Below, in pieces: positions 1 through 6,311 of a DNA stretch of 9,700 nucleotides (position 1 is its first letter; the number at the start of each line of letters is the position of its first letter). Below the pieces are notes generated by a model. The model made no database searches and had not been told where the DNA came from. It saw nothing but the letters and a program-made list of their open reading frames with translations. Position numbers and translations under genes: made by a program. This DNA is from Thermoprotei archaeon (GTDB lineage: Archaea; Thermoproteota; Thermoprotei_A; Sulfolobales; WANQ01): contig JALWGO010000201.1 of assembly GCA_027038805.1 (NCBI GenBank), positions 1 to 9,700 of the forward strand, in the 5' to 3' direction.

Positions 1-1860
1 ACATGCTCCTTCCGGTGGATCTACTGTTTCATAACTTAGGTTCCATCTCTTTATTATGCTTGGATATAGTGATGCAAAGTCAAGTACCACTACGTTAAAG
101 AATACGCCCATAGGCGGGTCTATTACTATTGCACCAGCGTATTTCTTTCCCTTTATTATTGCTTCTGTTACCACTCTGCTCTTGAGGGCAACTATGTCTT
201 CTGATAGAGGTATTAGGTAGTTTCTCCTTCTATGCTCCCAGTAGAAGAGGCTCTGTATCCACTTTGATACCTTGCGTCTTACAACATCTTCTAATCCGAG
301 TTTACTTATACGCATCAGTAGTATCATGAGCCTCCATACTAGTTCGTCGTCAAACATTGTTAGCTGTAGAGTTAGCCAGGCATCTCTGTAGTTGTATGTT
401 GCTAGAGTTGCTATGTTTAGTAGACCTATATGTTCTTCTAGTTTTACCTTGGATACACCTAGAAGAGCACTAGCGATAGCGTCTAGTGTTAGATCCTTAT
501 ATTTGCCGCTGAAAGCGTATACTTGTATAGACTTGTTTTCGAAGAACTTGTATAGGTCTATGTGTAGTCCTTTCTTAAAGGACGGATAGTCTCGAAACCA
601 GGTAACGGGTATGAACTCTCTAGGTACGCCTAGCTTTAATGCTCTATTATATAGGTAGGTTATATCGAAGTTGTCCCCATTGAACGTCACTATTACTGGA
701 TACTCGTTTATTATCCTAAAAGCCTCTATTATGAGACTGCGCTCATCGTCGAAGAGCTCTATTGAAGCGTTCTTAGGATAGTCTTTGCTGGGGTTTCCAA
801 AAACACTATCATGTCTCACCAGAACTAATACTCTATTAAGCCCATCACTTCCAGCAAACGCGATACTTATTACCGGGTAGTCTGCTTTATGGGGATCCGG
901 CATTCTCCCTTTAAACGGTGTATAGACTTCGATATCTAATGCGAGTCTCTTAACCTTTGGCGCTGGAACCTCGAATAATGGAGCCCACTCAGCTGCAAGT
1001 TTTCTCGTCTCCTCATGTTCCTCCTGGAAAGCCTTGTTGAGGAGCTCGTAGAATTCTCTGCTTATCTCTGTTTTCACAGGCTCGAGTTTTCCTTCTCTAA
1101 CATAGTATGGCATGCCCGGTATGAGCTGTAGGTCATAGATATAGTTATTGTGATACCTTATATTAGCCTCCCATGCCTTGGGAAACTGTGTCCTAAGAGA
1201 CCTAACGGCTAAGGGATCTTTAGTTACTATCTTTGTCATAATCTTGCGTTTATTGAATAATAGATCTATCTTTTCAACACGTTCAACATGATCGAAAGAG
1301 GGGTGGGAGACTACTTTCTCAATACTATAAACTTTATCTGGTGGGAGATCTACTAGAAAATACGGTTTATGATCATAGCCATCATAGTATAACAGTATAT
1401 CCGATTCCTCCTCATCAAGAAACTTTATCAAAGCCTTACCAACATCACCATCATATTGTACATTAAGCAAGTACAAAGGCCTAGAATAATCACGAATAAC
1501 ACGAGGACTCCTAGACAAAAACTCTAGAGGATCCCCACCAATACGTGGAACCTTGAAGCCCGAAGCTTCTTGGAGTACCTTATCTTCTACTGGTTGAATC
1601 TTCTCTTCTATAGTCTTCTCCTTCAATTGTTTCTCCATAACTTCTTTACTAACATCTCTTCCTTCTTCCACTACAACCTTGCTACTACTCTCTGAAGTAC
1701 CACGAGGGCCCGAAGCCCTGCTAACATCTAGATTAGGCTTCTCATCCTCAACATTACTCTTAGATACCTTAGACTCCCTATTCTTACCTTCACTCTCACC
1801 ACGTATAAAGTACAGCAAAGTCCTCTGTCTAGCATCTCTACGCCTATTACCCTTAGCCAA
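1..1860 (-). CDS. polB: Family B DNA polymerase, crenarchaeal PolB1 type (C-terminus cut by left window edge)
   Basis: Replicative DNA-directed DNA polymerase with 3'-5' proofreading. 620 codons are visible from a TTG at 1860. Exo I is LDIEVYTP (D309, E311), Exo II is FNGDNFD (D399) and Exo III is YNYRD (Y489, D493). Polymerase motif A, DFASLYPSII, begins at D594. Motifs B and C and the thumb lie beyond the left edge. The fingerprint closely resembles Sulfolobus PolB1, including HKPYFLVDLPPDKV and LIPGMPYYV. The catalytic aspartates sit about 78 residues later than in S. solfataricus PolB1 (D231/D318, from memory), so the N-terminus is longer. Residues ~25-115 are charged, linker-like sequence. 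Residues 12-19, QRTLLYFI, resemble a PCNA-interacting motif. The start is uncertain: in-frame TTG 1878, GTG 1872 and GTG 1869 precede TTG 1860. GGTGG lies just upstream of 1860, and a stop at 1881-1879 closes the frame. The first ~170 codons are rich in G/T-ending codons; later ones are A/C-rich. Family identification is secure. Confidence 0.96.
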   Translation of the reverse strand, partial: MAKGNRRRDARQRTLLYFIRGESEGKNRESKVSKSNVEDEKPNLDVSRASGPRGTSESSSKVVVEEGRDVSKEVMEKQLKEKTIEEKIQPVEDKVLQEASGFKVPRIGGDPLEFLSRSPRVIRDYSRPLYLLNVQYDGDVGKALIKFLDEEESDILLYYDGYDHKPYFLVDLPPDKVYSIEKVVSHPSFDHVERVEKIDLLFNKRKIMTKIVTKDPLAVRSLRTQFPKAWEANIRYHNNYIYDLQLIPGMPYYVREGKLEPVKTEISREFYELLNKAFQEEHEETRKLAAEWAPLFEVPAPKVKRLALDIEVYTPFKGRMPDPHKADYPVISIAFAGSDGLNRVLVLVRHDSVFGNPSKDYPKNASIELFDDERSLIIEAFRIINEYPVIVTFNGDNFDITYLYNRALKLGVPREFIPVTWFRDYPSFKKGLHIDLYKFFENKSIQVYAFSGKYKDLTLDAIASALLGVSKVKLEEHIGLLNIATLATYNYRDAWLTLQLTMFDDELVWRLMILLMRISKLGLEDVVRRKVSKWIQSLFYWEHRRRNYLIPLSEDIVALKSRVVTEAIIKGKKYAGAIVIDPPMGVFFNVVVLDFASLYPSIIKRWNLSYETVDPPEGAC

Positions 1861-1976
1861 ACCATCCACCACAAACAACTAATAACCCTAAGAACCCCGG
1901 CTACTCACACCCTACAAACCTACTATTACACACTACCCCATAAAACAAGTGTCGCCCAAGAAACACCGTAAAACAA

Positions 1977-1986
1977 GACTTAAAAC
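1977..1986 (+). promoter_or_regulatory. Possible TATA box for tRNA-Arg
   Basis: The TTAAAAC-like stretch (gacttaaaac) is centred about 34 bases before the mature tRNA 5' end. This fits archaeal TATA spacing if the precursor has a leader of roughly 8 nt. It is an assignment by position only. Confidence 0.3.
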
Positions 1987-2015
1987 ACCTCAAAAACAAA
2001 CTATCACACGCGCAG

Positions 2016-2090
2016 GGGCCCGTCGTCTAGCTTGGATAGGACGCCGGCCTGCGGAGCCGGAGGTCCGGGGTTCAAGTCCCCGCGGGCCCG
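2016..2090 (+). tRNA. tRNA-Arg (anticodon GCG)
   Basis: A complete 75-nt cloverleaf reads CGC arginine codons. The acceptor stem GGGCCCG (2016-2022) pairs with CGGGCCC (2083-2089), and the discriminator is G2090. The D stem is GTCT/GGAC (2025-2028 and 2039-2042), with A after the GG of the D loop, as expected for Arg identity. The anticodon stem is CCGGC/GCCGG (2044-2048 and 2056-2060) around loop CTGCGGA, with anticodon GCG at 2051-2053. The variable loop is AGGTC. The T stem CGGGG/CCCCG encloses TTCAAGT. No CCA is encoded and there is no intron. The gene lies divergent from polB with about 155 nt between them. Confidence 0.96.
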
Positions 2091-2706
2091 CTAAATAATT
2101 AGAAACTCATTATATAGTTTATCCTTACATGCAATACATTTTAGCATATAGAGATCTAATTATCATATATATTTATTATTCTACTACGAGAAGGAAACGT
2201 ACAAAAAAGTAGCATAAAGTTAACAATAATCCCTCCGAAATAGAAAACAGCCCAGTAACCCATATTAACATGATTTGAAAAACTATAGAAACACTATGTG
2301 CCCAGATATTCAGCATACCACAGATTACTTAAAAGCACCAACAATATTCGCGGATGACAATCTCAAGGGAATGCTTAGAGCTTTAGCACTAAAGAAATCC
2401 AAAAGAAGAATATATCGAGAAAAGCTTAACATCCTCTATTCGTCAGTACTGGAAGCGCTAGTGGGTCTTAGGAAACTATAAAATAAAATGCTAAGAAGAA
2501 AGACAAGCTACGAGTAAGCATTAGAACAAATTAAACTAAATACTTTTCAAAAGAAATTTATAAATGTAATTATATAGCATATCTTGTATATTCCCTATAT
2601 ATTATGAAAAACTATTTCTAATTACTGCATTACTGTAGCTATAAATCACTATTATTTATGTTAAAAATGAAACGTAACATCCTATAAGTTATAATTGATA
2701 TTATTC
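2091..2706. other. AT-rich spacer between tRNA-Arg and the regulator pair
   Basis: About 600 bases, strongly AT-rich, with no recognisable gene, no second copy of the tRNA 3' end and no inverted repeats that would mark an inserted element. The only open frame of note is the weak one at 2275-2481. A short T run on the minus strand around 2663-2667 (ttcatttttaac) could help terminate the regulator pair, but it is weak. Confidence 0.6.
2275..2481 (+). CDS. Small unrecognised ORF, doubtful gene (68 aa)
   Basis: I do not recognise this protein. The frame opens at TTG 2275, only two codons after a stop (2266-2268); an in-frame ATG follows at 2296. Neither start has a convincing Shine-Dalgarno site. 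The second half is basic and helix-prone (residues ~29-68, with KKSKRRIYREK followed by a leucine-rich segment), which would suit a short nucleic-acid-binding helix pair or the tail of a decayed larger protein. Codons are A-ending, like the AT-rich spacer itself, so base composition does not separate coding from non-coding here. It could be a chance ORF, a remnant, or a true small gene. Confidence 0.22.
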   Translation: MKNYRNTMCPDIQHTTDYLKAPTIFADDNLKGMLRALALKKSKRRIYREKLNILYSSVLEALVGLRKL

Positions 2707-3486
2707 TCATATAGATAACTTTATTAAAATTAATTTTATAATCTCAGTAATCTCTTCCTCTATAGTCCTTTTACAAATTTCCATTAAAAACCTTAAACTT
2801 CTTCTATCTATTTTTCTAACTATTTTTGATAAAATATTCTCGTTACCTCTATCATCAATATCAACTGTTAATAGAAAAAATTTTATGATGTTCCGTTGAT
2901 TATTATCAAATCCTAAACATGTTAACGGATCATTATATAACGCTACTTCATTTGTTATTAAAGTATTATCTGTACATGGTAAATGGCTCATACTAGCATT
3001 ATTAACTAATTGTGAGTTTACCTTACTTAGGAGCCCCATAATTCTTTCTAAACTATTGGTTAAAAATGTATATTTAGTACTCATATTTTTCCTAACCCTA
3101 ACTATAGTATAAAAAGGTGGTCTTAATGTCTCAGTCCATTTATTTAAGTAACGAGTAAGCCCTTCATATTCACGTCTAACATTTAATGACAATAAAAAAG
3201 AATTGTTTGAAGTCTCTTCAATAATATTATATCCTAGTATTACTTTATTGTAATTTCGCCTTAATTCTCTAGTGAAAGTATTGACGTCTCCCTTAACAAT
3301 AACTAGCTCATGATGATATTCCTCTACGGGCATCGTATAGGGAACCGGCAAGGAATATATAATGCTATATCCATCCCTTATATACGATGCCCAGTAATTG
3401 TCAGCGTTTCCCCTTATAGTTAAGCTTATTATGTAGGGAAATTTCTTACATATTCTACTATAAAATGGCATATTTATATTAGTCAT
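2707..3486 (-). CDS. Probable diverged paralogue of the HTH_10 regulator next to it (259 aa)
   Basis: No confident family match on its own. The layout parallels the upstream gene: similar length (259 versus 251 aa), an N-terminal alpha/beta region, and a C-terminal helical segment (residues ~192-247, FDNNQRNIIKFF onward to RTIEEEITEII). That segment lines up in spacing with the neighbour's bacterio-opsin-activator HTH but lacks its key residues (no GYFD, no KSTL). A DNA-contacting role is therefore doubtful; a partner or ligand-sensing subunit is possible. The ATG at 3486 overlaps the upstream stop (ATGA, 3483-3486). A GGTGT site (3497-3493) sits six bases before it, so the pair should be translationally coupled. 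The gene is more AT-rich than its neighbours. That it is a real gene is likely from length and coupling; the paralogy is my inference. Confidence 0.8.
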   Translation of the reverse strand: MTNINMPFYSRICKKFPYIISLTIRGNADNYWASYIRDGYSIIYSLPVPYTMPVEEYHHELVIVKGDVNTFTRELRRNYNKVILGYNIIEETSNNSFLLSLNVRREYEGLTRYLNKWTETLRPPFYTIVRVRKNMSTKYTFLTNSLERIMGLLSKVNSQLVNNASMSHLPCTDNTLITNEVALYNDPLTCLGFDNNQRNIIKFFLLTVDIDDRGNENILSKIVRKIDRRSLRFLMEICKRTIEEEITEIIKLILIKLSI

Positions 3487-4238
3487 TGATAGACACCAAG
3501 CATTCTATAGTAACGTATATTCATGTCATATACTCTGAATAAGATCTTGTTTAGGGTTTGTCTAAGTTTTGTGTCAAGAGTTGACTTAGGCATATTAAAC
3601 TTCCTAGCAAGCTCGTCGAGAGTAACTCTTTTAGGTACATCAAAGTATCCCTCCTCTAAAGCACCCAGAAGTATTTTTCTTTCCTCGTCACTTAGAGGTG
3701 GAAGTAATAATCTAGTATAAGTAATGAAGAAGTCTTCTGGTTCATTGATTTCCTGGAACTGAAGTATTCTCACTCTCCCTAGATGCGAAAGTCTATCCTC
3801 TATGGTATCAGTAACCTTTGCTGCTATAGTATTATCGAGTAACAACGTATATCTTTCTTTGTCCATTAATACCTCAAGATCGGGCATATTTACTAATGCA
3901 TTAAATTGCATTAATACATTTCTAATTGTACTTAACCCACTATCTTTTACTTCAAGTACAAGACCCATGATGTCCCTTTTGTAAATACTTCCTATGATAT
4001 GTCTTAATCTCAATGTGTCACTAAATGCATGTTGAAATCTCTGAAGTATATCATTAGATATTTTAGGTATATTCACGTATAGTGTAAGCCAATCCCGACT
4101 TGTCGACGCATTAATGTACCTGGGTACCAGCACAGTATTAGTTCTGCTAGCTAAACCGATCAAAGGACACTGTTCATGGCTGAAATCTAATGTCACTAAA
4201 ACTACCGAATTGTCGTTAATGGAATATGTTCTGAACAT
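3483..4238 (-). CDS. Bacterio-opsin activator-type HTH transcriptional regulator (251 aa)
   Basis: A predicted DNA-binding regulator of the archaeal Bat/HTH_10 class. The C-terminal domain (residues ~180-236) carries the family pattern: PPLSDEERKILLGALEEGYF, then DVPKR, TLDELARKFNMPKSTL and LRQTLNKIL. This is the usual 'L(T/S)xxxRxxLxxALExGYFDxPR' helix followed by the recognition helix with KSTL. The N-terminal ~175 residues are an alpha/beta region without a clear GAF or PAS signature, presumably sensory or for oligomerisation. It is the first gene of a two-gene unit; its stop overlaps the start of the next gene by 4 nt. The start is ATG 4238, with a TATA-like element about 40 bases upstream giving a short leader. 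The target genes and signal cannot be told from sequence; the divergent cluster starting at 4563 is one candidate. Confidence 0.88.
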   Translation of the reverse strand: MFRTYSINDNSVVLVTLDFSHEQCPLIGLASRTNTVLVPRYINASTSRDWLTLYVNIPKISNDILQRFQHAFSDTLRLRHIIGSIYKRDIMGLVLEVKDSGLSTIRNVLMQFNALVNMPDLEVLMDKERYTLLLDNTIAAKVTDTIEDRLSHLGRVRILQFQEINEPEDFFITYTRLLLPPLSDEERKILLGALEEGYFDVPKRVTLDELARKFNMPKSTLDTKLRQTLNKILFRVYDMNIRYYRMLGVYQ

Positions 4239-4562
4239 GTTCTCTTACCGTTTTTCCCTTTATTGTTTGCAGTATTAAAAGCTTTATGCCTACTACACAC
4301 GCAATAATATATCAGCAACAATTATAGGCTTGCATCACTAAGGCCTCTAAAAATCTACATATACCTATACCTATATAATCTAAAACCCCAACACAGCGCG
4401 TGGTACTGTTTGTATTACTTCACATATTAGTTCGTCCAACCAAGGTAAAGAGTTACATACTAATTAGCATTAGCCAATACTATTACTATAGTGCATTGTC
4501 CTTATCAGTGTCAATGACTAGATCTGCCTAATTTAGCTGTGTATACTACATGGAAGGAGCTG
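4239..4562. other. Divergent intergenic region between regulator pair and the transporter cluster
   Basis: About 320 bases without a gene. It should hold promoters facing both ways. On the minus side, the TATA-like element at 4273-4282 serves the regulator. On the plus side, CTAATTTAG (about 4529-4536) is a weak candidate for the 4563 gene. A short direct repeat of ATACCT lies near 4370-4380. I see no guide RNA boxes and no strong inverted repeat that would be an obvious operator. Confidence 0.5.
4273..4282 (-). promoter_or_regulatory. Probable TATA box of the HTH_10 regulator operon
   Basis: Read on the minus strand the sequence is GCTTTTAATA, preceded by purines (cataaa) that could serve as a BRE. 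With usual archaeal spacing, transcription would begin near 4251 and give a leader of about 13 nt before ATG 4238. Confidence 0.45.
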
Positions 4563-5102
4563 ATGCGTTGTAGGGCTTTTATTGGTTTTGTTCTTTTATT
4601 TTTCTTTGTGGATGTTACCTTGCCTTCAGGTCCTCCACGTGTTAGAGTTCCGAGGAGGAGTGGTAGGAGCATTGATTTGGAGGCGGCTGGTAGGGCTGTT
4701 GAGACTGTGCGGGCTGCATTGGAGTTTTTTGTTGTTGGTCCTCCTATAGTTCATCGGGGTCCGGCTGGTGATGTTCATGTTGATGTTCCTTTGATGTATC
4801 ATGATTTCGCGTTGGATAGAGTTCATTTTGACCCGGTTTTGCGTTGTCCTTCGCCTAAGGGTAGGCCTGGTAGGGCGTGGGGTGTGGAGGTGAGTGTTGA
4901 GGAGGTGAGGGAGGTTATGGAGAGAGTGTTGAGTGAGGTAAGGGTTGTTGATGCTGCTGAGTTTAGGGAGCCTGAGGATGCTTGGGTTGTTCCTCTTGCT
5001 TGGAGGCATATTATTATTGCTCACATAAGAGTGTCTTCTGATGGTGAGGAACTTATACCAGATTATGGTTTGACCGAGGAGGTAAGGAGGCACGTTTTCT
5101 AA
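4563..5102 (+). CDS. Unrecognised protein with hydrophobic N-terminus, first gene of the cluster (179 aa)
   Basis: I do not recognise this family. ATG 4563 is preferred because GGAAGGAG (4552-4559) precedes it; an in-frame GTG at 4539 would add 8 residues and has no such site. Residues ~5-18 (AFIGFVLLFFFVDV) are hydrophobic and could be a signal or a short membrane anchor. A proline/arginine-rich stretch (PPRVRVPRRSGRS) follows. The remainder mixes beta-like and helical parts, including an acidic helix (VSVEEVREVMERVLSEV) and a C-terminal strand pair ending DYGLTEEVRR. The coding strand is strikingly G/T-rich (GTT, GGT, GAG, AGG, TTG codons) compared with all neighbours downstream, which suggests different selection or a different origin. 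It ends 19 bases before the transporter start, so the two are probably co-transcribed. The opposite-strand frame gives an implausible Asn/Thr/Pro/Arg-rich protein, which supports this strand. Confidence 0.72.
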   Translation: MRCRAFIGFVLLFFFVDVTLPSGPPRVRVPRRSGRSIDLEAAGRAVETVRAALEFFVVGPPIVHRGPAGDVHVDVPLMYHDFALDRVHFDPVLRCPSPKGRPGRAWGVEVSVEEVREVMERVLSEVRVVDAAEFREPEDAWVVPLAWRHIIIAHIRVSSDGEELIPDYGLTEEVRRHVF

Positions 5103-5121
5103 TTGGCGACTTATTGCTTGG

Positions 5122-6240
5122 TTGAGGAAGGCGTGGTTATTTCTAGTTGGAGAGAAATTGTTTTCTATCCTACTATTCCTTTATATAGGATTACTAGTTG
5201 TTGATCCCAGTCTCTTTCCTAGGACTCTGAGTTATCTTAATGTTAACGCTCTATCAACAATATTGGCATTAATGCTTGTTTCTCATGGACTCGAGTTTTC
5301 AGGTTTCTTTAATAGGCTTACCCTATGGGTTCTAAATGTTTCAAAAGGTTCCATTGTGAAGCTCTACTTGCTTGTAATTTTTTTCTCTGCTCTCGTATCA
5401 GCTATCATTATGAATGATACTGCTCTCTTCATATTCGCTCCATTTGTAGTATCTCTATCTAGATATTTGGGTGATGTAGGCTATTTACTTGTTCTTACAA
5501 CTATTTCTGCCAATATAGGTTCTTCTCTTACACCTATAGGTAATCCACAGAACATTATAATATGGCAACACTATGGGGTGAGCTTTATAGATTTCATCTA
5601 CTCGTTACTTCCATTCTTTTTTACCGCGATAATCGTCTTAACAATATATTCGGTTATTGGGGCTAGGAAACTTAGGTCAGCGATAACGTATAGAAATGCA
5701 AAGATACCTCGTATAAGAGTTGATAAGACTTTACTTTTTACATCAATTATATTGTTGATACTAAATGTTTTATTAGCTCAGATGGGGTTGCAGGTATATG
5801 GGCTAATTATAACAATATCCCTATACTTAATTATTAAGAGAACGGTAGTCTACGGCTTAGATTACGTGTTAATATTGATATTCGCGTTCATGTTTGTAGA
5901 TTTTAAGGAGATATCACATATAGTTGACAGTATGGGGCTAATACCCTCTCTTGACTCTCCATTAACTATTGTATTATTGTCTTCTCTTTTAAGTCAAGTC
6001 ATAAGTAATGTTCCCGCAACTATAACGCTAATAGAACATGTAGCACTAGCTCATTGGAAAGCCTTAGCTGTAGGTGTTAACCTTGGCGGTGTTGGCTTAT
6101 TAACAGGGTCTATGGCTAATATTATAACTCTGAGAATAGGAGGGATAAACGTAAAGGTGTTCCATAAGTACTCTCTACCATACTTTATTGTATTATTCTG
6201 TATAACTGTGCTATTAACTCTATGCTGTGTATATAGTTGA
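5122..6240 (+). CDS. ArsB/NhaD/SLC13-like ion transporter (372 aa)
   Basis: An integral membrane permease of the ion transporter superfamily (ArsB, NhaD, CitMHS and SLC13/DASS relatives), moving an anion or exchanging cations across the cell membrane. It is built almost wholly of hydrophobic helices (about nine or ten). It carries the two pseudo-repeat signatures of the superfamily. The first half has MNDTALFIFAP (97-107) and NIGSSLTPIGNPQN (131-144). The second half has SNVPATITL (295-303) and a Gly-rich NLGGVGLLTGSMANIITL (320-337). At 372 residues it is somewhat shorter than typical ArsB (~430). The start is taken as TTG 5122; no other start codon lies between it and the upstream stop. The substrate cannot be assigned: arsenite, sulfate/dicarboxylate and Na+/H+ exchange all occur in the superfamily. 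The kinase downstream makes sulfate a tempting but unproven choice. Confidence 0.9.
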   Translation: MRKAWLFLVGEKLFSILLFLYIGLLVVDPSLFPRTLSYLNVNALSTILALMLVSHGLEFSGFFNRLTLWVLNVSKGSIVKLYLLVIFFSALVSAIIMNDTALFIFAPFVVSLSRYLGDVGYLLVLTTISANIGSSLTPIGNPQNIIIWQHYGVSFIDFIYSLLPFFFTAIIVLTIYSVIGARKLRSAITYRNAKIPRIRVDKTLLFTSIILLILNVLLAQMGLQVYGLIITISLYLIIKRTVVYGLDYVLILIFAFMFVDFKEISHIVDSMGLIPSLDSPLTIVLLSSLLSQVISNVPATITLIEHVALAHWKALAVGVNLGGVGLLTGSMANIITLRIGGINVKVFHKYSLPYFIVLFCITVLLTLCCVYS

Positions 6241-6311
6241 TAAAGTATTAATAGTGGAGAAATTCTTAGCGGTGTTGCCGGGAATTAAAGGTAGTAATAG
6301 GTAAGTGGTTG

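Noticed and set aside
392..589. Plus-strand frame opposite the polB exonuclease region
   Set aside because: It lies fully inside the clearly coding polymerase frame on the other strand.
1679..1882. Plus-strand frame opposite the 5' end of polB
   Set aside because: It is the antisense of the polymerase N-terminus, and the protein has a low-complexity Leu/Ser-rich composition typical of a shadow frame.
2016..2090. Possible integration site at the tRNA-Arg 3' end
   Set aside because: No duplicate of the tRNA 3' end, integrase gene or element genes are seen in the window.
3523..3984. Two short plus-strand frames within the HTH regulator
   Set aside because: Antisense shadows of a gene with a recognisable HTH domain; no start signals.
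4365..4382. Short tandem repeat of ATACCT in the divergent intergenic region
   Set aside because: Only about two to three imperfect copies of a 6-base unit; not a CRISPR array and too small to support an operator call.
4626..5093. Minus-strand open frame of 155 codons opposite the G/T-rich gene
   Set aside because: Its product is dominated by Asn, Thr, Pro, Arg and His in an implausible pattern, and the plus-strand frame is longer and has a Shine-Dalgarno site.
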